NCBI GenBank assembly: GCA_012295275.1
Contig: CM022672.1
Coordinates: 21,180,628 to 21,242,627 of the forward strand
Source of the DNA: Chrysomallon squamiferum
Lineage: Eukaryota > Mollusca > Gastropoda > Neomphalida > Peltospiridae
Direction of reading: 5' to 3'
Length of the DNA stretch: 62,000 nt
Under the pieces are notes generated by a model. That model was given only the letters and a program-made list of their open reading frames with translations. It ran no database searches and was not told the DNA's origin. The first letter of the stretch is position 1. Each line of letters starts with the position of its first letter. Positions 10,625 to 21,840 of the stretch are shown here, in pieces. The translations under genes and the position numbers were made by a program.

Positions 10625-11859
10625 CATTTACTCCATCTGTCTGCATAGCATTTCAGTGAATTATTTTATTGCTTTATTTTATACTTTTTTCGCTTTCGAA
10701 TGATGTTCAAGTAATTGTCTCTTTTGAATATATCAGGAGTATATCATTAAATTATGTCTCTTTATCTAACATTCACCAGACAAATCTAAACATAATTTGC
10801 ACTATTTATAATGAATGTACGATGTGTGTATGTGTGTGTATGTGTGTTTTATTCATTTTTCTTTCTCCTATGATATATTATTCACGTTCTGTGTATTTAT
10901 TATAAATGATCTTCAAATGACAAACAATACAGTTGAAATGGCCACAATACTTTATAGAACGGACACAGAAAATAAATAGACTAGAAACACGGACATTATC
11001 GAGTTGTTAGATCTAGATAAAGTTTTACAGTCGCAATTTATTTTTTGAAAAGAGACACTAATAGCAAATTCTGACACTTAAATAAAAAAAGAAATGAAAA
11101 CTATTTTAAATCATTTTAATATTACAAATTCAGCAATTTTAATTCTTATCTTTCTGACCATATCTGAGTAAAGAAAAAAAAATAAACATGTTACAACGTG
11201 AAGTAAGTAAATATACATTCATTGTAATAAGACTTAATTATTAATGCTGTCTCTGACACCTAATATATCTTTTTATGTGTTCTTTTAATAGATTTAATAC
11301 ATAGTTCACTATTTACCCTACTCTCTATTCATATTAGTGTCATAACGGCTTAGGTAAATAGCTGTCAAATATATATTGCTAATTTATTATTGATTGTTGT
11401 TGTTTTTGTTATAGTTATTATTAATATTATTATTATTATCATCATCATCATCATCATCATCGTTTTAATCATTATTATTATTATTTAATATAACTTACTT
11501 TGTATCTAAAGCTATGATAAACAGTTAAAAATTAATAAAAACACAAATCTATCAGTATATATGTTTTTGGGGTTATTTATTGCAATCAGTTTCTCTTTAA
11601 TTCTTTTTAAAACCTATTCATACATTTATTTATTTATTGAGTTAGTTATTACAATTAATTATTCATTATAATAAATTCAAGTTTATGTATTTTTATGTTT
11701 TGTATTGTATCTGAACAGGACATAGAAAACCCACCGCATCCCGGTAATCGGATTGTTTTACGTAAACGACAAGCAGCCGAATCCTCACCAAAAGAAAGAT
11801 CACCAAAAGAACTCGAAAGAGAACGGTTAGCCCATCTTAAAATTCTTCTAGGTAGATGA
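4694..11859 (+). CDS. CNBD2: CNBD2-like cyclic nucleotide-binding domain protein, 3' seven exons (5' end outside window)
   Basis: Seven exons (4694-4781, 6173-6321, 6728-7037, 7305-7394, 8246-8361, 9435-10165, 11719-11859) have AG/GT borders and join without phase conflict into 540 residues plus stop. Residues 1-112 form most of a cNMP-binding fold: the GERGD turn (24-28), FYIILSG (30-36) and a phosphate-binding cassette FGEVAL...RTAT (84-99) with the Glu and Arg expected to contact the nucleotide. An FSSW helix and a second fold starting RQGDPVNNIYFI follow; its cassette position (251-268, GDAEVLLDL...QTAV) lacks the Gly-Glu/Arg signature. The C-terminal 200 residues are charged and low in complexity. 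Vertebrate CNBD2 (CRIS) has the same FASW link between two folds, binds cAMP and acts in sperm development and motility; a similar role here is inference. The N-terminal exons were not found in the window. Confidence 0.88.
4827..4921. repeat. (AAG)n(AG)n compound microsatellite
   Basis: AAG units pass into a pure (GA) run of about 70 bases, just downstream of exon a. Confidence 0.95.
5155..5202. repeat. (TG)n microsatellite
   Basis: About 20 TG units within an intron. Confidence 0.95.
6173..6321 (+). CDS. CNBD2: CNBD2-like exon b: core beta strands of first fold
   Basis: The acceptor is TTTTAATTACAG and the donor GTAAAA at 6322. It encodes CFYIILSGRISIYILDKEK followed by a charged loop (DDDKEIARPEVVYKKDGQ) and LGVFVTNL. 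The loop is longer than in PKA-type domains. Phase in is 2, out is 1. An ORF beginning upstream at 6012 runs through intron sequence into this exon; the upstream part has no support. Confidence 0.85.
6322..6727 (+). other. Intron b of CNBD2-like gene
   Basis: It runs GTAAAA to TTAG. A (TA)n run of about 38 bases begins near 6362; the rest is AT-rich and unremarkable. Confidence 0.8.
6728..7037 (+). CDS. CNBD2: CNBD2-like exon c: phosphate-binding cassette and linker to second fold
   Basis: The acceptor is CTGTTAG and the donor GTAGCC at 7038. It encodes GPGVPFGEVALASEDC, then IRTATI. FGE(V)AL and the Arg five residues on match the cNMP phosphate-binding cassette, so binding competence is plausible. 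The sequence continues through DLLVVDRALY, an amphipathic helical segment with FSSW, and RQGDPVNNIYFIT, which begins the second domain. The upstream intron is rich in AT dinucleotides. Confidence 0.9.
7038..7304 (+). other. Intron c of CNBD2-like gene
   Basis: A short intron (267 bases) made largely of imperfect CTG/CTA/TTA trinucleotide sequence at 7078-7245. This gives spurious Leu-rich (+) and Val/Ala-rich (-) frames. Confidence 0.8.
7305..7394 (+). CDS. CNBD2: CNBD2-like exon d
   Basis: The acceptor is TCATTTTACAG and the donor GTAAGT at 7395. It encodes SGQIEVQMDSGLHPFQYPKI, then FKAANQTEAE. SGQIEV is the usual strand after the turn of a cNMP-binding fold and belongs to the second, more diverged domain. 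Phase in 2, out 2. It is too short to be called from ORF length; phase continuity with its neighbours is the main support. Confidence 0.82.
7395..8245 (+). other. Intron d of CNBD2-like gene, hosting a foldback repeat
   Basis: It runs GTAAGT to TTTCAG. About 540 of its 851 bases are the inverted repeat described separately; the remainder is AT-rich. Confidence 0.8.
7652..8195. repeat. Long inverted repeat (foldback/MITE-like) inside an intron
   Basis: The arm 7652-7771 and the reverse complement of 8075-8195 align over about 118 bases with only scattered differences. Shared blocks include CTTTCAAAATATCT, TTAGTCCTTTCAAAAGTGTT and ATTTTAAGATGGTTCT. The loop (7772-8074) is AT- and CA-rich with no transposase frame. 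The outer limits blur into AT/TTG simple repeat, so no target duplication could be defined. Confidence 0.8.
8246..8361 (+). CDS. CNBD2: CNBD2-like exon e
   Basis: The acceptor is TTATTTTCAG and the donor GTAAGA at 8362. It encodes KLIKRERNRPVNETQTSNLK, RRDSFKNAKLCYLGINECV, with a split Gly completed in the next exon. The basic first half is a loop insertion in the second domain; INECVGD is the degenerate cassette position. Phase in 2, out 1. The intron before it carries a long inverted repeat. Confidence 0.8.
8940..9045. repeat. (TG)n(GA)n compound microsatellite
   Basis: TG/TC-interrupted run, pure TG from about 8980, then GA from 9013. Confidence 0.95.
9141..9215. repeat. (AAT)n microsatellite
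   Basis: About 24 uninterrupted TAA units in the intron before exon f. Confidence 0.95.
9435..10165 (+). CDS. CNBD2: CNBD2-like exon f: rest of second fold and long C-terminal tail
   Basis: The acceptor is TATTTAAG at 9434 and the donor GTAGAG at 10166, a weak but usable site. It encodes GDAEVLLDLNTYMQTAVCKE, then a VLVLEYKHYVRLFVRR strand and helix, a PLIDMYGPGSVFYVIRVRE segment, a Lys/Arg-rich stretch, a Pro/Gly-rich GTRLPPPSGGAPDGYW patch, an acidic run (EEEGYEQDIADDSEY) and a helical DLEDRINSWLKKDNPKSG end. If the donor is not used the frame stops two codons later at TAA 10172-10174. Use of the donor is favoured because the next exon continues in phase 0 and reads as coding. Confidence 0.88.
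10166..11718 (+). other. Intron f of CNBD2-like gene
   Basis: It runs GTAGAG to AACAG. It is AT-rich with a (TA)n run (10593-10621) and an ATT/ATC trinucleotide run (11424-11485). No further exon was recognised. Confidence 0.65.
11719..11859 (+). CDS. CNBD2: CNBD2-like terminal exon
   Basis: It follows TGTATCTGAACAG and is open in phase 0 from its first base to TGA 11857-11859: DIENPPHPGNRIVLRKRQ, then AAESSPKERSPKELERE and RLAHLKILLGR. Composition is CpG-containing and coding-like against the AT-rich surroundings. A GGTAGATGA string at the end could also act as a donor to a further exon, but none was found. A possible AATAAA lies at 12560-12565. Confidence 0.72.
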   Translation, partial: DIENPPHPGNRIVLRKRQAAESSPKERSPKELERERLAHLKILLGR

Positions 11860-13151
11860 AAAAAAACACTGTTAAAAGAAATGTGTATGTAGAGAAACAA
11901 AAACATATATACAAAGGTATACAACATTAGTTAGACATGTTGACACAAACTGGCGACTGAAAAGGAAACAACAGTTTCAGAGATAGCCTGAAAGAAAAAC
12001 GGATTCTCTATTGATTTGGGGCTTTTGTTTTTCTGTCTGAACAAGTAAAAGGTGTTTCAGGTTTGATAATTTAGTTTAATATGATCATCATTTATTCGGA
12101 AATTGTTTATAGCTTTCGGGACAATCATTTTGAGTTCCGTAGAAGATATATATTTAGCTCTCCCTCACTCTCTCTGTCTCTTTCTCTTTATCTCTCTCAC
12201 TCTGTTTTGTATTCGTCAATCCAATTATCTGCCTGTTTGCCTATGTATCTATCTATCAGTGTGTGTGTGTCTGTATGTCTGTCTCTCAATCAATGTACCT
12301 ACCTACTTACCTACCTAACTACCCAACAACCTATCTATCTAACTACCTCTCTCTCTATTTACTTATCTATCTATCATTCTGCCTGTCTATGTATCTATTT
12401 ATTTATCTCTCTCTATATATGTATATCATAATATCTATATATCTATGTGCGTCTTTCTTTTTATTTATCTATCTGTCTGTCTTTCTGTTTCTTATTGTCA
12501 GCGTCACTGATTATTTATACAGATATATATTTAAAAAATGCCTTTACATGAAAACATTAAATAAACTTACAAGCGACAGCGAACAAAATATGAACATTAA
12601 ATCAATAGTAGTAATGAGGCTGTTTAAAAAAAAAAAAATGGTAAGACTGGTTGAAAAGACTAATTCAACTGATTAATTGTTTGAGACCCATTAAAATAGG
12701 AAAACGTTCTGTTAGGTATCATAAACAGTCATTATATAGAGGAACATTATTATTATCAATATTATTGTTAATATTACTATTATTATTATTATATTTCATC
12801 GCTATCGTGCCTTTGTTTCTTTGTCTTTCAGAACAAATTGAATATATATGTATGAAATTATAAATGGTGTTTGTTTTGTTTTCCATTTTAACAACATATT
12901 TTTTTATCTAATTTTGTAAACTTTGATTACAAAACCACTACCACTATTGTTACAGCTACTACTGCAAATGCTATTATTACTACTACTGCAAACTACAATA
13001 GCTACGATAAAAACAGCTTCTACTATTACAGCTGTTTATGTCGTTCCTACTGAAAATATTACTATACAAATACAAAAAGAAATCACTGGTCTAGATTTTA
13101 GAGGTAGAACTATAGATAAAGCGAGTCAGAGTCACATATTAAAAGACATAC

Positions 13152-13254
<103 letters not shown>

Positions 13255-13534
13255 TCAAACTATCATATTATCCTCAAATAGTTATTTATCATTCCAGTTC
13301 TTGTTCCATACACAAAAATTCCAAACAAACTTTGTCAGAACTATTAGCAGTATTATTATACAACTTCTTACCGACCACATTCGGCTACTCTCAGCAGTCT
13401 CAGTGTCCACACAAAGTCAGAGTGATTCTTATTTTCAGATCTGTCGGTTAACTGGGAGGTACTGAGTAAACATTAAATAATGATTCAATGGATAATATAC
13501 GAAATAAAGATCTGAAACTTTTTAATAGGTGTGT

Positions 13535-13542
13535 GCGCGCGT

Positions 13543-13600
<58 letters not shown>
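13535..13600. repeat. (TG)n microsatellite
   Basis: TG run preceded by GTGCGCGCGTG; first of two similar arrays about 250 bases apart. Confidence 0.95.
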
Positions 13601-13793
13601 TTTTAATAAAAACAATATCAATAATTACAGAAATAATAGAAAACAAAATACGTTCACTACAAACAAGAACAACAAAAACAACGAGAGTAACAGAAGTAGT
13701 AGTGGTAATAGTCGTAGTGGCTGCAGCTCTACCGTAGTAACTCTCAATAGAGAAACAACTATACATACTGTACTTTTTAAATTAATTACAGAT

Positions 13794-13807
13794 GTTGTGT
13801 GTGTGTG

Positions 13808-13870
<63 letters not shown>
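13794..13870. repeat. (TG)n microsatellite
   Basis: Second TG array with one TTTG interruption. Confidence 0.95.
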
Positions 13871-14089
13871 TTAATAAAATAAAAATAAAAAAAACATAAG
13901 AAAAGATATTTATCTACGTCATACGGTTAACCATTCCTAAAATAATCGATCACTTGGTTAGTAAATAATATTTATACTACGTATATATATATATACATAT
14001 ACATGTATCTACCTTACTATCAATAAACATAGAATGGTACATTAAACACAGATAAAAGGTAGCATTTTGTTTTCTTTCATTCGTTTTTC

Positions 14090-14501
14090 ATTACAGTATA
14101 AAACTCCACCCCACCCCCCAACAAGCTTTTCGTCAAACTACCCCACAGAGCTGCCACACAAGATAATCATTTTTAAATAATCAATCACCGTTTTGAAGGA
14201 CAAAGACTTTGAAATCGAATACAGCGAGCCATTATTCCTCGTCGCTGTTACCGTCTGCACTTCAGAATGTTGTGGGGGAGTGAAGAAACAAGGGGGACTA
14301 GTGACGTGTGTACACGGTTATTACTTAGAATAACAGCGTTTGCGTTAATATTTACATTGTACGTCCCTCCTAGGTAACTAAGTGTTGCAATGAGAATGCG
14401 AGAACGTAAATGTAGTATATTGTTATTTTATACGACGCGTGTCAAGGCTGGGGCAAGGATGTGGAAATAAACACAGCGAAATTAACGCACGTGCAGATGA
14501 T
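14090..14501 (+). promoter_or_regulatory. GC/CpG-richer island upstream of candidate first exon
   Basis: It lies between two (TG)n arrays and an AT-rich intron-like stretch. It has C-runs (ACCCCACCCCCCAAC), several CpGs and little simple repeat. Followed by a possible exon with a strong donor, it could be a promoter or 5' UTR. No TATA box or initiator could be assigned. Confidence 0.25.
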
Positions 14502-14581
14502 ATGGAAGTTCAAAGGGGAACGTTTGTGTTATCGTCTGCTATTTTGGAGCGAGTTTTCAAACTGAAATGCAACCCCGTTCG
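14502..14581 (+). CDS. Candidate first exon: short open frame ending at a strong splice donor
   Basis: The frame is ATG GAA GTT ... with G at -3 and G at +4, 26 codons plus two bases (MEVQRGTFVLSSAILE...), stopping exactly at TTCG/GTGAGT (donor 14582). The two leftover bases CG plus A at 29892 would make Arg directly followed by the ATG of the 422-aa ORF, so the two frames are compatible. The link across 15 kb is inference, there could be intermediate exons, and the stretch may equally be 5' UTR. The acceptor at 29890-29891 has a poor pyrimidine tract. Confidence 0.3.
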
Positions 14582-15030
14582 GTGAGTATTCGGAATCTTA
14601 AGTGGATACAGTGGTGTATGATTTAATCTTTGTAAATTAGAAATATTTTAAATTTTATATTCATTCTAATGATGAGACATATGATACGTTTTCGCGGGTC
14701 ATATACAAAAATAATCTACATTCTCGTGTCAGTAAACTCTCTGTACTGTCCTGCTTGCGTGGGCCTATTTTTAGAACTGTTTTGTTATGATAATGAATGT
14801 TTTACTTTATGTATGTTTCTTCACAGTTAAACTTGGTACCATGCTTGATCTTTTGAACGTAATTAAAGACACAGAAACGTGCAGCACATACTAATATATG
14901 CACGCATCCATGCACATCTACACCGGCATATCCTCCGCACATATCATGCCTCACAACTGAATAGAAAATTAATTATTAGCATATGGAACATAATTATTAT
15001 TTATTAAAAACATAATTTAAAAAAAAAAAA

Positions 15031-15032
<2 letters not shown>

Positions 15033-15085
<53 letters not shown>
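15033..15085. repeat. (AAT)n microsatellite
   Basis: About 17 AAT units after a poly-A run. Confidence 0.95.
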
Positions 15086-15089
<4 letters not shown>

Positions 15090-15472
15090 TATTAATATAT
15101 TTATAATAATAATTTAAAGAAATGTTTTATTTAGATCGTATCAGCGCTACTTTTAATCAGTTATCTAACAGTGTATTCTAATTCTTGTTTTTTTCCTGGG
15201 TTTTCTTTGTTGTCGTTCTGGGTGACAGAGGTGCGAAGCGAGCTTTGAATAATAAATCCACTGTTGCGTCATTCGGTTACTTTTCCCATTAACAATAAGA
15301 CTTTTAAAAAAGTATTTAATTACATGCCAGTCCGATCAAAACAGAAGTTATTGATTCTCAGTTAAAATGTACACTGTCAATACAGCTATTTTGTATTTCG
15401 AACAAGTGTATGAGATAACATAAACTAGGTATTAAGTCATGACTCGCCTTTAATCAATTTATTTCTTCGTCT

Positions 15473-15504
<32 letters not shown>

Positions 15505-15515
15505 CTTTTACGTTC

Positions 15516-15546
<31 letters not shown>

Positions 15547-16179
15547 CTCTTTTCTTTTTTAACAACCTAATTTGCCGGCATTGCATTTCAGATAATCTCC
15601 TGCCTCGGTCTAAATTTCAGATCGAAGCTAATATAAAATGATTCACAATGTTTATTTTGTGGTTGGAGCACGTAGCCTGAATTTTAATGTACGACAGGAT
15701 CAGATCTCATGGGTGCGCTCTTTGGGTATTTTTTTCGTGTTTTTTTTTTTTTTTTTTTTAGGAAATCCAATGAGGACTTCTCACCTGTCAGTTCAGAACT
15801 TGTGTTAAGAAAAAGTTTATTGTGTTGTTTTAAGTATTTTCGAACAGTTTATTAAAATTTAATTACACGAAATTAAACAAAATTTAATATTTAATACATA
15901 ACAGGGTTTATATCCGTAACAGTTCATGTTACATCCCAGCCTATAAAACTATTGGAATTGGGGTTGTCACGGGCTGTTTTGGGTTTTTTTTTTTTATAGG
16001 GAGGTCTTTGTATCAGTAACAAATGGAATTATTTATATAAATAATAAAATAAACGGTTATTTTAATATTAAATGGGAATAGGATTTATGTTATATATTTT
16101 ACGAAATAAATTAATAAGGAAAATAAATAAATAAAACGTTATTAATAAGAAGAATGCAATGAATACAGATTTTATTTTC

Positions 16180-16194
16180 ATTTATTTATTTATT

Positions 16195-16266
<72 letters not shown>
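16180..16266. repeat. (TTTA)n(TTA)n microsatellite
   Basis: Five or so TTTA units followed by about 20 TTA units. Confidence 0.95.
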
Positions 16267-16672
16267 TTAAAGACATGAAATTGAGGAAATAAATATATAT
16301 CTACTGTTTAAAACGCTGACATTTCAGTCTAAAATTTATCGAAAAAAATAAGTTTGAGATCAGTTTCTTACCTTTTTCAGAACGAGATTAGTATTGTCTA
16401 CAGCTATCATTACATAACTGTTTATGACGTGATAAAGCTCACACCTCTGACCTGCAATATAGTGTAATTTATTATTTACTATTGTTGGTAGTAGTGTTCT
16501 TCTGTTTCTTCTTCATAAATCTGTGTAATGAAACCCGTTTTGATTGTCCTTAAAACCATATTCAAAAATGTTCTAAAACAAAAATAATAATTGAGAAATT
16601 TAATAGATTTTATTTGCTGTTGAAACAATGCTAAGAAATAAATTTAAAAAAAACTAAGACCTTTCTATAACG

Positions 16673-16673
<1 letters not shown>

Positions 16674-16741
<68 letters not shown>

Positions 16742-16920
16742 ATATATATATACATATATATATATACATACATATATATATACATATATGTATATATATA
16801 TATATATGTATGTATATATATATATATGTATGTGTGTATTTATGTATGTATGTATGTATTGATGTATGTATGTGTGTATTTATTTATGTATGTATGTATG
16901 TATGTATATAGGTAGGTAGA
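16674..16920. repeat. (AT)n passing into (ATGT)n
   Basis: About 30 AT units, then TATACATA and ATGTATGT variants over 180 bases. Confidence 0.9.
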
Positions 16921-19900
16921 TAGGTAGATGGTTTGTGTATATGTTGATTCATGCATACATACAATTTATTCATATATCCATTCATCCATTCTGTACAACA
17001 ATACTTTCAACCAAATTTTCTACCAGAAATCTGCTGATATTGATAAACACTGTTACTAAGACTCTGTTGTGCTCTCAGTAAATGTTATTTTATTAAACCT
17101 TTCTTTTTTTTTTTTCTTTCTTTTTTCTTTCTTTCGGGCATGAACCTCTCGTCGTATTGTCCATTGTCGTTCTCCAGTGGGGGTATTCACTTAATATCGT
17201 TTTTCTCATTAGCATGTGTCAGGGCAGGTGGGAAAGTTGAAACATGTAGCGACGCGCCACACTCTGATCTTAGTTTATTTGGCTGACTGTTGATCTCTGT
17301 GTAACCAATGTTGTTTTTTTCTTTTCTTTCTTCTGCACGTATATTGTACGAGTTTATGAATGTGTGTGGCTATGCGCGTGTTTCTGGGTGTGTCTTTGGG
17401 GTTTTGTGTGTATAAGTTAACGGAAGCGAGAGCGAAGTTTGAAGGAGGAGGTAAAATGGATATATGGGTATAAATAGGAGATAAAGCGTTGCAAGAATAG
17501 GGTGCAGTGATAAACAGAGAAAGAAACAAATAAAAACCTATGTATGTATGTATTTTTGTATGTGTGTTAATTTTTTTATCTACCTATATACGAATGTTTA
17601 GTTAAATGACAAGAAGATAAGAAAGGATGTTTGGACAAAGTCTTGCGGTTGTTTTTCTTTCTTTAATAGTTGTTCTTTTTTATTCTTTCTTGTTGTTGTT
17701 ATTATTGTTGTTGTTTTTAAAGTCTTTAAATACTGTGTGCCTGTGTCTGTGTGTATATGAATGTACGTATTTATATATATATATATATATTTGTGTTAGT
17801 TTGTCTGTATATGTGAGAGAGTGTATGGATATGTGAATACGAGGTAGAGAGAAAGAAGGGATGTTAGGAAGCGAGAAGGTTGGACGAGGAGGAGAAGGGG
17901 AACGCAGATACAGATGTACAGAAAGATGTACAGTTAGACACAGAGGGAAGGAGAAAGAAGAATCTGACATAGACATATCCAACCAGATAAACAACTAGAC
18001 AGATAGCATATAGATAAATTAGCTGATAAAAACATGCTCGAACACAGTGAGATGTATGATAGAAGAAAGAGACAGATGTAAAGGATGGGTCTTGTGATCC
18101 CCATCGAAGGGAAACAACTCGGTTTATGCTTATTTATATTTCATTAGAACATTAAAACAGAAGAAAAAAGAAAAGCCAAACACACAGTCATCTTCCTATT
18201 TTACTACCTTTTACAAAACGACCTTAAATGTCAATCCGGTTCCATTAACGTCTTTCCTGGCGACACGAAATTCTTAAAATCTATTTAAGATATCAAATAA
18301 AACAATCATCTTGGTGTTAAATCTGTTTCTCTTGTTTTTGTTTTTTTTCTGAAAAATCGGGAAATGTCAATCTTGACTTTATATATTTATTTATATATCT
18401 ATTCTGGAGCCTTTAAATGGGTGCCATACTTATAATCAAGGTCGCTTTTGTTATTTTTATGAAAGCAACTGACTCAAACAATAAAACGTCAGCCTGACTC
18501 GGATATATCAGAAAAAGAGAACGGTCAGTTAGCTGAACTGACACGTCTCAAGTCAAACGCTGTGATTGAGAAATGAGAAAAGAAACGCTTTCAGGCAGTA
18601 TTTCACAGTGATGACGTACACTGCCGACGATATGTTTTATTCATTAGCTATTTTGTATTTGAAGGCAACTGTTGCTGCTTGCGAAAGGTCTGCGATAAAA
18701 TAGCAAAGGACCACAAAGGGTCGATATATGTGGTTTATGAATCTGTCAGAGATCTTTTCGTTACTAGTTATTGTCCCCATTTACACGCGATGAATGGCAG
18801 TATAATAATTTCTTCAATACATGTTGGAGTGTGAGAGCAGCATTTACGTGGGCTCATTCTTTTTTTTTTCTTTTCTGTTTTGCAAGGGCGGTTCGTGAAA
18901 AGATAAAGGGAATTATTGTTGATAGGTGTCGACAGAAAGACAGAGATAGATGGTAAACTGTCAAATAATAATTGACCTTAGTCTAACAACCTTTATGTTG
19001 GTAATTGACAGCTGTATCATACCCCGTATAATAATGTCAGAAAAAGAGACAGGTTCAGCAGTTATATTTTAATAAAATATCCAGATAATTCGTTCGGTGC
19101 GCATTTTATTAATCGAATCAACTGTTGGGCATGCGTAACCGCAAAATAATTGTGTACGTGGAAAGTTTGCATAAACACTAAAGATAAAGTGTTGAGTGAT
19201 ACCAGACGTGCGTGTAGTTTGTGTATTAGGTGATTATTACGTGTCAAGTGTTCTTATGTGAGTTTGACAAGGTCTTGGTTATAGCTTTGACTACCAGCAT
19301 GAAAAACATTCATCATTAACAACATATTGCCTTTTTTTTTGTTTTTTTTTTTTTTTTTAATATTATTATTGCTGAAATATTCCATTGAAGAATATCTGTT
19401 ATAAAGCCATAATAAAAGCCTTGAATTTTCTTTTTCTTTCAAATCTTGATTTTGTAATAACATGAAGAAATGATGCATTAGCTTATATCAATATACTGTA
19501 AACATATTATCAACGAGTCATGAATGTATATCAACTTTACATTTTTACTATTGACGTACTATTAATTTATCATCCATTTATTAAAGAATCTTTAAGTTAT
19601 CATCAAAGTATCTCCAACGTGCCTTCAACTTATTATAAACATACCATCAATTATAACGGCATAAGTACTTTCCAGTGATTTATTTGAGTGAGCGAGATAG
19701 TTATTATTTCGTTCTTTCTGCTTTCTCTCCCTTTTCTGTCTTTCCTTGTGTGTCTGTTCGTTGTTGTTTTTTTTTGTGTTTTTTTTTTTTACTTATTTAT
19801 TGTTTCTCTTGTTGATTTTCTTTTCTTTTTGATTTATTTTTATATTTGTGTGTTTGTTAAACATAATTCATATATCGAAAAGTGGTGAATTTCAAAACAA

Positions 19901-20294
19901 AACAAAACATTTCACTAAACCCGCAGAAATGAACAAATGATTCAACCATTTCAAACTTGACATGTCAACTGAAGCTTGAAGCACCTTTGATAAATGCAAT
20001 AGCAACAGGTCTTTCTCAAACATCATGATTTACATTTCACAGTAAGTCACAGATACACACAGTTTTAATATATTAATGATGATGTATGAGACGAAAAAAC
20101 ATTTTTTCCACTCCAGCAGTTAATCATCGATTAATACAAAGGATTCTTTCGTATACATCTTTCCATAAGAATGTAAACATATGCCAATTTAATGAACTTT
20201 AATAAGAAAAATGAAATGTATTGCCAAAACATTTAGTTATTTTGTTCTCTATCGTGCAGGTATTTATCGTATAAATAACCTCTGAAAATATTCA

Positions 20295-20445
20295 TCACTT
20301 CTGTTTTATAGATACAAACCATAGCTCACTTAAGAAAAGGCGTTTTGGTATAAAATCAAACTGCCCATAAAAAACTCGGTGAAAGCTAATAGTTATTAGA
20401 ATCAAAGATGATTGTTCATGTTCACTTCTGTTTTATAGATACAAA
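20295..20445. repeat. 24-base perfect direct repeat, 127 bases apart
   Basis: CACTTCTGTTTTATAGATAC with its flanking bases occurs identically at 20295-20318 and 20422-20445. Both copies are followed by a CTTAAG within 20 bases, suggesting a decayed larger duplication. Confidence 0.85.
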
Positions 20446-21794
20446 TTTCCTTAAGTTACTCATATCATACTCAAGTTTGGGTTAACACACAAACGAGTGT
20501 TAATATTTGATCTTACTAATGGCTGAAAAACATTCCAATAAACTGAAACAAAATCATAATAGAAAAACTTACCATATTTAATGTTAGATTTTTTAATGAT
20601 TCCAATTAATTTGTCTTATCGTTTTGCATGATAAAAATTTAGTTTTATTTATAAAAAATAATAATAATAATAATAATAATAATATTAACCATCTTATTTC
20701 ACACCGAACATTTTATTTCAAACTTTATTTTTTCGTGAACTGTTGGAATTTATTACTCACTATTTTTCTGTCCTTTTGTTAACAAGGTAACGGCTGTTAC
20801 TCTATCCATACTTGACTGCATGGTGTAAAATTACTATGCCAATAAAATCACTAATCTATTAAATAAAGGTGAAAAAATGCCATAGATCTGCATAAATTAC
20901 TAAAACCAATTTAACATAATCAAACAAACTATTCAGGTGTTTGCAGTAAAGGAAGGTTGCATGAATCATTTTAAATATAAATAATTATTATACAAGTTTA
21001 GTAAAAATTAAAATCATATTAAAAGTACTGAAAAAAAAGTGAAGAAAAAAAGTACCGTGATAATTTATGGATTCGTAATTCCTATAGAATGATTTAAAAA
21101 AAAATGTATTTATGTTTTTTTTTTTTATATTTTTGTATTTGATAATTAGAATTGTCGTTTTCTAGTCCTGGGAAGGCAATCCAGGAGGCTGCCACTTATA
21201 TCTGACATGACCTTAAATCAACCCCATTCATATCATGGGTACAACCAGTTCAGAGACACAAATTTATGTTTAATATTCTTAAGTAACAGGAAAAAAACAA
21301 CTTGTGTTAAACAATTTAATGATTCAAGGAAGATCCAACATTCGATATATTTTTTTTTTTTTTTCATTTAACTGTAGTATTCAAGCACGCAAGACTGTAT
21401 AATTAGTTCGTGTAAAGGTTAACATGAATTCGAGCTAGAATATTAATATAGCATAATCATATTATCCATAATACGACTAAAAACCTGTGATGTCCACCTC
21501 CCCACAAAAAAAAATTAATTCCATTTCCAAACGTACATTCAGTGACCGTGTTCATGTAACTTATAAAAAAAATCATTGCTGTTATATCCTCTTTTAAAAA
21601 AGAATAATCCTTACTGTCATCTAATTGTTAGAAAAGTGTTGAAAAATCGTAAGCGAACATCTTCCATTCGTTCGTTAATTTATTAATTCATACTGTCATA
21701 AATTTTGTCTTAAATAAAGTTTCTTTAGTCGTTAGACCTAAAGGTCTAAATAAAATGTCTTATACATCCCAGAGATATTTTTTTTTACTATTAT

Positions 21795-21797
<3 letters not shown>

Positions 21798-21838
<41 letters not shown>
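21798..21838. repeat. Poly-T tract
   Basis: About 40 consecutive T residues followed by TTTG units. Confidence 0.95.
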
Positions 21839-21840
<2 letters not shown>

